Shown here: one piece after another, positions 1-8,414 of the stretch | Layout: every line of letters starts with the position of its first letter | Numbering within the stretch: position 1 is the first letter of the stretch | Source of the DNA: Bacteroidia bacterium | GTDB taxonomy: Bacteria; Bacteroidota; Bacteroidia; B-17B0; Aurantibacillaceae | Assembly: GCA_026003255.1 (NCBI GenBank) | Contig: BPGX01000001.1 | Span: 434,001 to 498,000 of the forward strand | DNA: 64,000 bases | Direction: 5' to 3' | Translations under genes and position numbers: made by a program | The notes under the pieces: model-generated | Told to the model about the DNA's origin: nothing | The model's database searches: none | The model's input: the letters and a program-made list of their open reading frames with translations, nothing else

Positions 1-1
1 A

Positions 2-847
2 TTAGCCCCTTATCAGAAAAAAAGTATAACTTATAATGCTCAACAAAACATTCAAACGATTACGCAACTTGATTATGACCAGTCAACGAATACTTATACT
101 AACAATTCCCAAGTAATGTATTTTTATGACTCTAGTGGTAAAGCAAATCTTATTTATTCTTTAGATTACAATTCCTCCACAAATACTTATGATACTTTAA
201 TAAAAGGGGATAATATGACCTGGTACAAGTGGATTAGTTCTGATTTATTATTAAATGATACTTATTTAAACAACAATCAGGATAACTTATTTTCAAATGT
301 CGAAGTTAAGTTTTGGATGGCTCCTGGTAATTATATCAATTTCTGGAAAATCGCGCAAAATTTTGACCCTATTGATGATAAACCGACATTATTTAGTTGG
401 TACAACTGGGATTTCATGTTGAGCAACTGGGTTTTAGCTTCTTCAACGCAGATAAATTATACGCGTTCCACCACCTTGAATAATATGGTAACAGAAGCCA
501 TTTACAAACAATGGTATAATCACTTGAATGCTTATCGAAATTACGCAAGATACCGTTACGGTGATCCTCAAATGATGACTTCTGTTCAAAATTTCAACAA
601 TACTATCTTAGGACTACTTATTTATCCCAATCCTTCTCATGGACAATTTGTACTTTATCTCAATTCTCATCCAATAGACGCTGATTTTAATGTTCAAATA
701 CAAAATCTTAACGGACAATTGATTCAAAGTGAATACATAAAAAATAATTCTACAATAAACATTGTCAATCTTCCCAAAGGCATGTATATCATTAAAATTA
801 CTGATACCAATAATAATACTGCCTTCACTAAATTAATTGTAGAATAA
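2..847 (+). CDS. Secreted protein with T9SS C-terminal sorting domain (5' truncated)
   Basis: The reading frame is open to the left edge of the window, so the N-terminus and signal peptide lie outside; the first internal ATG at 116 is not a convincing start. The middle is rich in Asn, Tyr and Thr, in a style seen in repetitive Bacteroidota surface proteins. The last ~75 residues form a typical type A sorting domain: a YPNP motif, an NLNGQL segment and a KGMYIIKI strand before a short hydrophobic end. This domain directs export across the outer membrane by the type IX system. PorU, the peptidase that removes such domains, is encoded further along at 16508. The function of the mature part is not recognisable. 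A rho-independent terminator follows. Confidence 0.85.
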   Translation, partial: LAPYQKKSITYNAQQNIQTITQLDYDQSTNTYTNNSQVMYFYDSSGKANLIYSLDYNSSTNTYDTLIKGDNMTWYKWISSDLLLNDTYLNNNQDNLFSNVEVKFWMAPGNYINFWKIAQNFDPIDDKPTLFSWYNWDFMLSNWVLASSTQINYTRSTTLNNMVTEAIYKQWYNHLNAYRNYARYRYGDPQMMTSVQNFNNTILGLLIYPNPSHGQFVLYLNSHPIDADFNVQIQNLNGQLIQSEYIKNNSTINIVNLPKGMYIIKITDTNNNTAFTKLIVE

Positions 848-872
848 AAAATAGAATCAATTCTCCAGTTCT

Positions 873-909
873 ATCCCTCTTCAAAAAAATGAAGAGGGAT
901 TTTTATTTT
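873..909 (+). terminator. Rho-independent terminator after the T9SS cargo gene
   Basis: A perfect 10-bp stem, ATCCCTCTTC (873-882) with GAAGAGGGAT (891-900), closes an A-rich 8-nt loop. It is followed directly by a T-rich tract (901-909). It lies 26 bp after the stop codon of the upstream gene. Confidence 0.85.
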
Positions 910-981
910 AAACTCATAATTTAGAATTTTGTACCTTTAAGCCCCTTTTCAAAAAATTATCATCTTAAAAATCAGATATTT

Positions 982-1299
982 ATGGAAAGTAAAATGACCA
1001 AAGCGGATATAGTAAGAGAGATTGCTCAAAAAACCAAAATGCGGGAAGAAGATGTGCAGTATATTGTAGAAGAATTTATGAAAACAATCAATCGTAGTTT
1101 GACAAAAGGGCAAAGCATTTACCTCAGAGGATTTGGAACGTTTTATCTCAAAAAAAGAGCACAAAAAATTGGTAGAGATATTAAAAACAATAAGCCCGTT
1201 GTCATTCCTGAGCATTACATTCCCGCTTACAAACCTTCACAACTATTAGTTGAAAAAGTCAAAAAACTAAAGGTTGTTTCACTAAAAGACAAAAAGTAA
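982..1299 (+). CDS. HU/IHF-family DNA-binding protein
   Basis: Small basic histone-like protein of 105 residues that would bend and compact DNA as a dimer. The N-terminal helices (TKADIVREIAQKT, then a segment ending in EFMKTI) are followed by the conserved RGFGTF turn around residue 50. A beta-arm region follows, with IPEHYIPAYKPS in place of the more usual IPARRVPAFKPG. A Lys-rich tail extends past residue 90. The start at 982 or an in-frame ATG at 994 are both possible; the second begins with the family-typical MTKAD. It heads a likely operon with a TPR protein (7 bp gap), an mS38-like peptide and RNase G, an order common in Bacteroidota. Confidence 0.93.
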   Translation: MESKMTKADIVREIAQKTKMREEDVQYIVEEFMKTINRSLTKGQSIYLRGFGTFYLKKRAQKIGRDIKNNKPVVIPEHYIPAYKPSQLLVEKVKKLKVVSLKDKK

Positions 1300-1306
1300 T
1301 TGATTA

Positions 1307-2110
1307 ATGATTCCTAAAAAAAACTCCTCTTTGCACGTTCTTTTGTTGGTGGCTTTTATTTCATTGGTAATTATTCTTTCATTTTTGCCTAAAACCCCTT
1401 CCAATAATAAACCCATTATTAATGTTTCAACGATTGATACTTCTCTTTCCTTGAATATTGAATTATACAAACAACAAGATAAGTCCATTGAGGAAATAAT
1501 TAGCAAATTCCAGAAACAGCAACTTCCTATTGATTCTCTTATCTCTTCCGCCATCAAAAAAAAGCAACCAGCGTTGATGGCTTATTTTGAAGAAATAAAA
1601 TATCTTAATTCACCAATTGATACCGTTTGGTACTATTTAGGTAAAAATTATTACAACGCTCTTGGATTTAGTTCAGATGCTGCGGAAATAGAAGCCCTTA
1701 TTTCCTCTGCAGCACGATGTTTTAATAAAGCCATTGCTTTGAATGAGAAAAATATTAATTCTAAAATCATGCTGGCTTCCTGTTATGTTCAAACTAATAA
1801 CCCCATGTTAGGCGTTCAAATGTTGAAAGAAATAGAGAAAACGGATAGTAATAATGTGCTTTTACAAATGCAATTAGCTGAATTCTCCATTCGTTCGAAT
1901 CAATTAGATAAAGCCATTCAACGATATGAAAAAGCCATTCAATTAGATAGCAATAAATATGAAATTTATGCCTATTTATCAGAAATCTACATGCAAAAAA
2001 AAGACACCTTGAAAAGTATACAATTTCTTCGTAAATTTGCCGCCAAAATTTCAGATACTACTTTAAAAAACAGTATCAATCATTATATTGAATCTATTAA
2101 TAAACATTAA
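1307..2110 (+). CDS. Tetratricopeptide repeat protein, membrane anchored
   Basis: 267-residue protein with one N-terminal hydrophobic helix (about residues 9-27), then a linker and a periplasmic part. Two or three TPR units are visible between roughly residues 105 and 255 (for example the segment with ALNEKNINSKIMLASCYVQ and the one with AIQLDSNKYEIYAYLSEIY). TPR domains act as protein-protein scaffolds; no enzymatic motif is seen. It sits between the HU gene and RNase G, a conserved Bacteroidota position, but its specific partner is unknown. Confidence 0.85.
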   Translation: MIPKKNSSLHVLLLVAFISLVIILSFLPKTPSNNKPIINVSTIDTSLSLNIELYKQQDKSIEEIISKFQKQQLPIDSLISSAIKKKQPALMAYFEEIKYLNSPIDTVWYYLGKNYYNALGFSSDAAEIEALISSAARCFNKAIALNEKNINSKIMLASCYVQTNNPMLGVQMLKEIEKTDSNNVLLQMQLAEFSIRSNQLDKAIQRYEKAIQLDSNKYEIYAYLSEIYMQKKDTLKSIQFLRKFAAKISDTTLKNSINHYIESINKH

Positions 2111-2140
2111 AATTATCATTAACCATTAAAAATTCAGATT

Positions 2141-2236
2141 ATGCCTTGCGGAAAGAAAAGAAAAAGACACAAAATGGCCACACACAAGCGTAAGAAAAGA
2201 TTAAGAAAAAATCGTCATAAGAAAAAACTTCGTTAA
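2141..2236 (+). CDS. mS38/AURKAIP1-COX24-like tiny basic ribosomal peptide
   Basis: A 31-residue, extremely basic ORF that starts MPCGKKRKRHKMATHKRKKR and ends LRKNRHKKKLR. This matches the short Bacteroidota proteins annotated with the AURKAIP1/COX24 domain, which are related to the C-terminus of mitochondrial small-subunit protein mS38. More than half the residues are Lys, Arg or His, as expected for a peptide buried in rRNA. It lies 30 bp after the TPR gene and 124 bp before RNase G, followed by two hairpins, the usual context. It is shorter than the cut-off of most gene callers. The ribosomal assignment rests on family knowledge, not on this window. Confidence 0.85.
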   Translation: MPCGKKRKRHKMATHKRKKRLRKNRHKKKLR

Positions 2237-2251
2237 TCTTGCCTAATTTTT

Positions 2252-2346
2252 TCTCTTTGAAGTTCATCAAAGAGAGAAGTATTTTAGGTGTTTCTGATAT
2301 TATATTTGAAAAACATTCTTCAGTTTTGAAGAATGGTTTTTCTTTT
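2252..2346 (+). terminator. Two consecutive hairpins, the second a rho-independent terminator
   Basis: The first hairpin pairs TCTCTTTGA (2252-2260) with TCAAAGAGA (2267-2275). The second pairs CATTCTTC (2314-2321) with GAAGAATG (2328-2335) and is followed by a T-rich tract to about 2346. Together they separate the HU/TPR/mS38-like unit from rng, whose start codon is only 15 bp further on, so rng expression probably depends on read-through or on a promoter inside this gap. Confidence 0.7.
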
Positions 2347-2360
2347 TAAACTTTTTAGCC

Positions 2361-3911
2361 ATGTCGTATGAATTAATTGTCAACTCAAATAAAAATGAAA
2401 TTTTAATCGCATTACTGCAAGATAAAAAATTAGTTGAACTCCATAAGGAAAAAACGAATAATCAATTTTCTGTTGGAGATATTTATCTTGGAAAGGTAAG
2501 TCGTGTGATGAAAGGACTCAATGCTGCCTTTGTAGATGTGGGATATGATAAGGATGCCTTTTTGCATTATTTAGATTTGGGTCCGCAGTTCAAATCACTT
2601 TGTAAGTATGTTGATGAGGTTAAGAAAGGAAAATTAAACTCTGCTGCTTTAATGTATTTCAAAAATGAACCAGATATTAACAAAGATGGTAAAATTGATG
2701 AAGTGATTAAACCGAATATGAATGTTCTGGTTCAAGTTGCCAAAGAACCTATCAGCTCCAAAGGACCCAGAATCACCTCTGAACTTTCTATACCAGGAAG
2801 ATATTTGGTATTATTACCTTTTAATGAAAAAATTACTGTCTCCTCAAAAATTAAAGACGAAGCAGAAAGAGACCGACTTACTGACTTGATTAAACAAATT
2901 AAACCTAAAAACTTTGGCGTAATCATTCGCACCGCAGCAGAAGGTAAAACAATTCAAGAAATAGAATCAGACCTGAATGACTTATTTTCTAAATGGGAAC
3001 ATATTTTTAATGAATTAAAAAGAGTTCAGGCACCATACAAAGTATTAGGGGAAGTAGATAGAGTTAATGCCTTGCTTAGAGATTTATTAAATGAACAATT
3101 TACCTCCATTTATGTTGATAATAAAGCGTTGTATCATGATATTATAAATTATATAAGCACTATTGCGCCTGATAAAAAGGATATTGTAAAGTTATACGAA
3201 AGTAAGTTGCCGATTTTTGATGTATTTGGTGTAGAAAAACAAATCAAATCTTTGTTTGGAAAAACGGTTTACCTCAAAAGCGGTGCTTACCTTATTGTCG
3301 AACATACTGAAGCGTTACATGTATTTGATGTGAATAGTGGTAATCGTGCAAAATCCAATGCTTCTCAAGAAGAAAATGCTTTGGAGGTTAATTTAGAAGC
3401 CGCAGAAGAAATTGCCCGTCAACTGCGGTTACGAGACATGGGAGGTATTATTGTTATTGACTTTATTGACATGTATAATGCAGAAAATCGAAAAATTCTT
3501 TACGATAAGTTGAAAGAATTCATGCGTTTTGACAGAGCAAAGCATAACATATTACCTCCAAGTAAATTCGGACTTGTGCAAATTACCAGACAGCGTCTGA
3601 GACCCGAAGTCAATATTGAAGTTTTAGAAGTTTGCCCCAGCTGTAGTGGAACAGGAAAAATTCAGCCCAGCGTTCTTTTTGTAGATCAAATTGAAAAAAC
3701 TTTAAACTACATTATTGAAGAATTAAAAGAAAAAAACATTTCTTTAGCAGTACATCCTTATATTGAAGCATACCTTACCAAAGGGCTTTTTAGTAAACTC
3801 AATCAGTGGAGATGGAAATACAAACAATGGATAAAAATTATGCCAATGGATAGTTATGCGTTCATGGAGTACCGCTTTTTTAATGAAATAGGAGAAGAAA
3901 TTGTAGTATGA
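2361..3911 (+). CDS. rng: Ribonuclease G (RNase E/G family)
   Basis: Endoribonuclease of rRNA maturation and mRNA decay, 516 residues, the normal length for the short RNase G form without a degradosome scaffold. An S1-like domain lies near residues 35-140 (VGDIYLGKVSRVMKGLNAAF). The catalytic core shows FDVNSG with Asp323 and IVIDFIDM with Asp367, corresponding to the two Mg-binding aspartates of RNase E. The zinc-link is CPSC at Cys425 and Cys428, within CPSCSGTGK. The start is clear: MSYELIVNS is typical of the family. It is followed after 13 bp by an arginase-family gene on the same strand. Confidence 0.95.
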   Translation: MSYELIVNSNKNEILIALLQDKKLVELHKEKTNNQFSVGDIYLGKVSRVMKGLNAAFVDVGYDKDAFLHYLDLGPQFKSLCKYVDEVKKGKLNSAALMYFKNEPDINKDGKIDEVIKPNMNVLVQVAKEPISSKGPRITSELSIPGRYLVLLPFNEKITVSSKIKDEAERDRLTDLIKQIKPKNFGVIIRTAAEGKTIQEIESDLNDLFSKWEHIFNELKRVQAPYKVLGEVDRVNALLRDLLNEQFTSIYVDNKALYHDIINYISTIAPDKKDIVKLYESKLPIFDVFGVEKQIKSLFGKTVYLKSGAYLIVEHTEALHVFDVNSGNRAKSNASQEENALEVNLEAAEEIARQLRLRDMGGIIVIDFIDMYNAENRKILYDKLKEFMRFDRAKHNILPPSKFGLVQITRQRLRPEVNIEVLEVCPSCSGTGKIQPSVLFVDQIEKTLNYIIEELKEKNISLAVHPYIEAYLTKGLFSKLNQWRWKYKQWIKIMPMDSYAFMEYRFFNEIGEEIVV

Positions 3912-3924
3912 AAATTATTATCTT

Positions 3925-5010
3925 ATGCCAAAGAAAAAAATAAATAATAAACAAGTACTCAATACAAAAGAGGGAAAAATAAAAAAGTTTAATCCTAACG
4001 ATTCTGCCATATATGATGGTATATTTGGTTTACCTTTCAATGCGGATGAAAGTGAAACCATCATTATCCCTGTTCCCTGGGAAGTTACAGTGAGTTATCA
4101 TTCAGGCACAGCAAAAGGACCAGAAGCTATTTTAGAAGCATCCTATCAGGTAGATTTATTTGATCCATTTTTGAAGGATGCGTGGAAAGCAGGAATATTC
4201 ATGGAAAAAATACCATCAGATATTTTGAAAAAAAATAATTTGTTTAGAAAAAAAACAGAACAGTATATTAAAATTATAGATAAGCATACAAAAGTTGCCG
4301 AAAAACAAAGAAAAAAATTAGCCAATGAAATTAATAAAGCATGCGAATGGTTGAATAAAAAAGTATACCAACAAACTATACGATACTTGAATCAAAATAA
4401 ATTGGTTGTAGTATTAGGTGGGGATCATTCTACTCCCTTTGGGTTCATCAAAGCGGTAGCTGAAAAATATAATAACTTTTCTTTGTTACAAATTGATGCA
4501 CATGCCGATTTAAGAAATGCCTACCAGGGTTTTACATATTCGCATGCATCTATTATGTACAATGTTATACAGCAAATTGAAAATGTTGAAAAATTAGTAC
4601 AAGTTGGAATACGCGATTATTGTGAAGAAGAGTACCAAATGATTCAAACGCATTCTAAAATAAGTACTTTTTTTGATAAAGACATCAAACATGACTTGTA
4701 TCGTGGTGATTCATGGGATAGAATATGCAACAGAATAGTGAGTCAATTAAGTGAAGATGTTTACATTAGTTTTGATATTGATGGTTTAGATCCCAAATTG
4801 TGTCCGAATACTGGCACGCCCGTCGCGGGAGGGTTTGAAGTAGAACAAGTACTTTATTTGTTTGAAAAAATAGTACTAAGTGGTAGAAAAATTATTGCCT
4901 TTGACTTGAACGAAGTAGCCCCTGCAAAAAACAGCGACTGGGATGCAAATGTTGCTGCCCGCTTACTATACAGGTTGATTAATATCGCCCAAAGGAGCTG
5001 GAAAAAATAA
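3925..5010 (+). CDS. Arginase/agmatinase/formimidoylglutamase-family metallohydrolase
   Basis: Ureohydrolase-fold enzyme of 361 residues. All six manganese ligands are present: His168 in GGDHS, Asp191/His193/Asp195 in DAHADLR, and Asp284/Asp286 in SFDIDGLDP. The SHAS motif also fits. The protein hydrolyses a guanidino-type substrate (arginine, agmatine or formimidoylglutamate), and the exact substrate cannot be fixed from sequence. A basic N-terminal ~25 residues and a Lys-rich insertion around residues 95-150 make it longer than typical ~300-residue agmatinases. No polyamine or histidine-degradation genes are nearby. The gene directly follows rng. Confidence 0.9.
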   Translation: MPKKKINNKQVLNTKEGKIKKFNPNDSAIYDGIFGLPFNADESETIIIPVPWEVTVSYHSGTAKGPEAILEASYQVDLFDPFLKDAWKAGIFMEKIPSDILKKNNLFRKKTEQYIKIIDKHTKVAEKQRKKLANEINKACEWLNKKVYQQTIRYLNQNKLVVVLGGDHSTPFGFIKAVAEKYNNFSLLQIDAHADLRNAYQGFTYSHASIMYNVIQQIENVEKLVQVGIRDYCEEEYQMIQTHSKISTFFDKDIKHDLYRGDSWDRICNRIVSQLSEDVYISFDIDGLDPKLCPNTGTPVAGGFEVEQVLYLFEKIVLSGRKIIAFDLNEVAPAKNSDWDANVAARLLYRLINIAQRSWKK

Positions 5011-5175
5011 AGCCCAAACTTTGCATTAGAAATTAAAATTCTTCAAAAGCGATTGCTTCGTCGATCTGCTCCTCGCAATGACGGGCACTTTCACTCGGAA
5101 TTGCTTCGTCATTTCATTCCTCGCAATGACTGGCTTATTCAAAAGTTTAAGAAATGCCAAATGAATAATTTGGGA
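5011..5175. repeat. Interspersed element with inverted ends, CGTCATTGCGAGGA-type core (copy A)
   Basis: Fills the gap between two converging genes. The left end reads GCCCAAACTTTGCATTAG and the right end AATGAATAATTTGGG, imperfect inverted copies of the ends of the elements at 20427 and 25158. The core has two units of the form GATTGCTTCGTC ... CCTCGCAATGAC. A short ORF here (5053-5313) is a by-product of the repeat. Confidence 0.75.
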
Positions 5176-5184
5176 ACAAAATAT

Positions 5185-5883
5185 CTATCCAAACACTTTC
5201 GCTATAAAATACGCTGCAAATCCAGCAATGAGTCCTACAATGGTGGTTTTAAAAATGCCTTTAATCAGTTTTTGACCTGTCAGCTTACTTTTGAAATATC
5301 CAAATATCATTAAAGCTATAATGGTAAAAATAACAGACCATCTCAATCCTTCATCGGGAGTTGAAGTAAAAATATAAGGTAATAATGGCACCAATCCACC
5401 AGCAATATAACTTAATCCAATGTTCAAAGCACTTTTCTTTGACCGCTGTGGGTCAGGAGGACTTAATCCTAATTCAAATTGCATCATAAATTCTACCCAT
5501 TTGTCCTTATCCTTACTCAACTCCTCTACTAATTGATTTTGCACATTTTTGCTTATGTTGTATCTTGCTAAAATATCTTTGATTTCTTGTTTTTCTCGTT
5601 CGGGCAGATGTTCTACTTCTTCGTATTCACGTTTTAATTCGTTGTAGTAATGTTCTTGCTCTGTTTGCCCTGCAAGGTAACCGCCCAGTCCCATAGCGAT
5701 AGCACCGGCCACAATTTCTGCCACGACAGCGGTTACAATCACCGAATTTTCAACGCCTGCCTGACTAACGCCTGCCGCCAATGCAAAAGGCACAGTCAAA
5801 CCATCGCTCATTCCTATTACAATGTCTGAAAGCATTTCAGAACCCTGAAAATGCTTTTCCTCATGAGGATGCAAGTGTGTCAT
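5185..5883 (-). CDS. VIT1/CCC1-family iron/manganese transporter
   Basis: 232-residue membrane protein of the vacuolar-iron-transporter family. The first helix carries the family hallmark GMSDGLTVPFALAAG (about residues 24-38), followed by a second helix with VVAEIVAGAIAMGLGGYLAG. A charged cytoplasmic segment rich in Glu (about 75-145, YNELKREYEEVEHLPE) corresponds to the metal-binding domain of plant VIT1. Three further helices lie in the C-terminal part. It would move Fe(II)/Mn(II) across the inner membrane. Its start overlaps the end of the glycosyltransferase gene by 4 bp (ATGA), so translation is probably coupled in a four-gene operon. Confidence 0.9.
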   Translation of the reverse strand: MTHLHPHEEKHFQGSEMLSDIVIGMSDGLTVPFALAAGVSQAGVENSVIVTAVVAEIVAGAIAMGLGGYLAGQTEQEHYYNELKREYEEVEHLPEREKQEIKDILARYNISKNVQNQLVEELSKDKDKWVEFMMQFELGLSPPDPQRSKKSALNIGLSYIAGGLVPLLPYIFTSTPDEGLRWSVIFTIIALMIFGYFKSKLTGQKLIKGIFKTTIVGLIAGFAAYFIAKVFG

Positions 5884-7049
5884 GATAATTGATAAAGTTG
5901 TTGATAATAATTATATAGTTTTTGTCCTATTACTTTTTCAGAAAAATTTTGTTGAATTAATTGGTGTGCTTTATCCGCATCACACAACGATTTATTAGAA
6001 TGTAATACTTTTAATATCGCGTTTTTCAGAGCTATTTCGTCTTTAATGGGTATAATTTCTCCACAACTGTTTTGAATAATATTTTTTACATCTGCAACGT
6101 CTGTGCTAATTACATAAGTACCGCAACTCAATGCTTCATAGATCACTACACAAAAGGTTTCATAATTACTAAACATTACCAATGCATCCGCTAGTTGATA
6201 GTATTTCACTAACTCTTCTTGTGATAAAATGCCCTTGAAGGAGATGTTTTTCAATCCTAATTTTTTGGTAATGTTTTGTGCATTTTGAAGATAATCCTCT
6301 TTCCCGCCAATTATAATTAAATTAAAATCGTATCCTTCTTTCTCCAAAGTAGCAAAAGTTCTTAATATGCCACTGATATTTTTTTGTCTATCGTCTAATG
6401 TTGAAATATGGATAAATGTTTTTTTATCGGATTTAATTTTTTCGGAAGGTTTAAATACTTCAGTATTTACAATATTGCCAAGTATTTCATAAGCACCATT
6501 TAATCCATTTTGTATCATGGCATCTTTTTGTTGCTGACACAGGCACCATGTTTTACTTGCATTTTTGATTAGATATTTGGTCACTGTTTTTTGTAATAAA
6601 CCTTTGTAAAGATTATCTTCTTTCAAATATCCTGTCCATTGTTCAAAAATGGTATAGTGATTTATCTTAAATATTTTCCGAATAATTGGAAAAAATAAGC
6701 CAAAGGGATAAATCACATTAATTTGTGCAAACTTGATATTCTTAAAATGCTTTTTTGCCAGATGGCTTAATTTGTAATAATAATAATAGTACTTAAAAAG
6801 ATGAATGAAATTCTTTAATATAGGAATGCTGGACTTTGGAAATGCCAGCACATATTCATTGAGATTCCCGGTTTGAGTGTGTTCTAATTCTATACTTTTT
6901 ATTTCTTTAGAAGAGTAGACATATAATACAATTACATTACAATATCTTGATAATGCTTTTGCATGATTTCTGATAAAAATTCCATGAGTAGGGTATTCAG
7001 GAGTTGGATACCACGAGGTTAAAAAGAGGACAGAAAAGGAATTATTCAT
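5880..7049 (-). CDS. Glycosyltransferase family 4 (GT-B fold)
   Basis: 389-residue glycosyltransferase. The N-terminus has the GT4 pattern LTSWYPTPEYPTHGIFIRNH. The C-terminal Rossmann half has a nucleotide-sugar site with FSNYETFCVVIYEALSCG, carrying the E-x7-E spacing typical of GT4 retaining enzymes. Donor and acceptor are unknown; likely roles are in cell-surface polysaccharide or glycolipid synthesis. It overlaps the SiaB-like gene by 8 bp and the VIT gene by 4 bp. No other polysaccharide genes are adjacent, so it is a stand-alone glycosyltransferase within a mixed operon. Confidence 0.9.
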   Translation of the reverse strand: MNNSFSVLFLTSWYPTPEYPTHGIFIRNHAKALSRYCNVIVLYVYSSKEIKSIELEHTQTGNLNEYVLAFPKSSIPILKNFIHLFKYYYYYYKLSHLAKKHFKNIKFAQINVIYPFGLFFPIIRKIFKINHYTIFEQWTGYLKEDNLYKGLLQKTVTKYLIKNASKTWCLCQQQKDAMIQNGLNGAYEILGNIVNTEVFKPSEKIKSDKKTFIHISTLDDRQKNISGILRTFATLEKEGYDFNLIIIGGKEDYLQNAQNITKKLGLKNISFKGILSQEELVKYYQLADALVMFSNYETFCVVIYEALSCGTYVISTDVADVKNIIQNSCGEIIPIKDEIALKNAILKVLHSNKSLCDADKAHQLIQQNFSEKVIGQKLYNYYQQLYQLS

Positions 7050-7632
7050 TGGTCAATAACTTCACAGACAATTCAAAGTATGAAAACTTATCATTAATAG
7101 GAATAAATTTATACGCTAATGGAGGATGACTTTTAAGCCCAATAGTAATAAATCCAAGACCTGCACCACCTTTATCACTCAAATCATTATTTTCAAGCCG
7201 TTCCATGTAATACTTTTTCAGTTCATCATAAGATTTGAAACTATTGATGGTATCGAAGATATTTTTTATTTTATTTACATTTTCATTTTCAATCAGATTG
7301 GCGGTTAACACAATGAGTTCTTTATCATTTTTTGTTATAATGATAAAGTTATGTTTGGTACCTGTATCGTCTTGTGCGCCGTGAATGTACAAGTTTTGTA
7401 GCAATTCAACGGCAATGAAAAATATTTTTTTGGTTAAACTTTTAGGATAATTGTAACTCAAAATTTTTTCTTCAATATCTGACTCTAATTTAGTAATAGT
7501 ACTTTGATTAATGACGCCATCATAAGCAAGGACAAATTCATATTTTGCATCAGTAAATCTTTTCAGATTTTCCTGAAATTTTTCATTAAAAAAATCGTTT
7601 TCTGTCAAGTATTTTGTATTCGCTTTACTCAA
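7042..7632 (-). CDS. SiaB-family protein kinase (GHKL-type ATPase fold)
   Basis: 196 residues matching the SiaB family, kinases that phosphorylate a partner-switch protein in c-di-GMP and aggregation control in Pseudomonas. The N-box-like segment FFIAVELLQNLYIHG contains Glu76 and Asn80. The glycine-rich ATP lid is GGAGLG at 155-160. The usual partner SiaC (DUF1987) is not adjacent; the nearest partner-switch component is the STAS protein at 27160, too far for an operon link. It follows the deoxynucleoside kinase after 17 bp and overlaps the glycosyltransferase. Which protein it phosphorylates is unknown. Confidence 0.8.
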   Translation of the reverse strand: MSKANTKYLTENDFFNEKFQENLKRFTDAKYEFVLAYDGVINQSTITKLESDIEEKILSYNYPKSLTKKIFFIAVELLQNLYIHGAQDDTGTKHNFIIITKNDKELIVLTANLIENENVNKIKNIFDTINSFKSYDELKKYYMERLENNDLSDKGGAGLGFITIGLKSHPPLAYKFIPINDKFSYFELSVKLLTNE

Positions 7633-7649
7633 AGATTTTTTTTTAATGT

Positions 7650-8285
7650 TTAGAAAAGTCCGCTGATTTCAGAATCAATTCGTTTTATCATTTTAGCAAA
7701 ATCTTCTTTGTTTTCTAAAAAATTATATTCGTCAATGTCAAATGTGATGAGTTTGCTCATATTATACGATGAAGCCCAGTTATCGTAACGTTCATTCAAT
7801 TTTTTTAAATAATCTAAACGGATACTATTTTCGTATTCTCGTCCTCTTTTTTGAATTTGTTTGACTAATGTGGGTACAGATGCTTTGAGATAAATGATCA
7901 GGTCAGGTGGCTGGATGAGTTGTTCCATCAATTGAAACAAAGAAAGATAATTATCAAAATCTCTTTTGGACATTAAGCCCATTGAATATAAGTTGGGCGC
8001 AAAGATGTATGCGTCTTCGTATATGGTGCGGTCTTGTACTACTGTTTTATTTCCTTTACGAATTTGTAATATCTGGTTGAAGCGAGTATTTAAGAAATAA
8101 ATTTGAAGGTTGAAAGCCCATCGTTGCATATCCTCGTAAAAATCGTTGAGGTATGGATTGTCGTCTGCATCTTCAAAGTGTGGTTTCCATTTATAATGTT
8201 TGGCTAATAAACTGGTGAGTGTGGTTTTACCGGAACCTATATTTCCAGCAATTGCAATATGTTTAATTGGATGTTTTATTGACAT
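7650..8285 (-). CDS. Deoxynucleoside kinase family protein
   Basis: Salvage kinase that phosphorylates deoxynucleosides. The P-loop GNIGSGKTT lies at residues ~14-22. A DRTIYED motif holds the catalytic base and Arg, and an arginine-rich lid segment KRGREYENSIRLDYL follows. At 211 residues it fits the family. I chose the start at 8285 (MSIKHPIKH) rather than the upstream in-frame ATG at 8318, because the extra 11 residues are not family-like and the P-loop then falls at its usual distance from the start. It is the first gene of a four-gene minus-strand operon and is divergent from the CHU_C gene. Confidence 0.9.
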   Translation of the reverse strand: MSIKHPIKHIAIAGNIGSGKTTLTSLLAKHYKWKPHFEDADDNPYLNDFYEDMQRWAFNLQIYFLNTRFNQILQIRKGNKTVVQDRTIYEDAYIFAPNLYSMGLMSKRDFDNYLSLFQLMEQLIQPPDLIIYLKASVPTLVKQIQKRGREYENSIRLDYLKKLNERYDNWASSYNMSKLITFDIDEYNFLENKEDFAKMIKRIDSEISGLF

Positions 8286-8396
8286 CTTAATGGTATGTTT
8301 TTTTATACAGGTTGCCAATTTAATAAAAAATAATTGTATACTAAAAATTTAAATATTTTTATTTTTTAGGATTCCAAAGAAACAGGAGTTATTTTG

Positions 8397-8404
8397 TAAC
8401 TTTG
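8397..8404 (+). promoter_or_regulatory. Bacteroidota-type -7 promoter box
   Basis: TAACTTTG is an exact match to the consensus TAnnTTTG, 10 bp before the start codon at 8415, giving a very short leader. No clear -33 TTTG was found at the ideal distance. Confidence 0.55.
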
Positions 8405-8414
8405 TGAGAAAAAA

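Noticed and set aside
5053..5313. Plus-strand ORF of 86 codons between the arginase and VIT genes
   Set aside because: It runs through the interspersed element and into the antisense of the VIT gene. Its Arg/His-rich translation is the repeat read in one frame.
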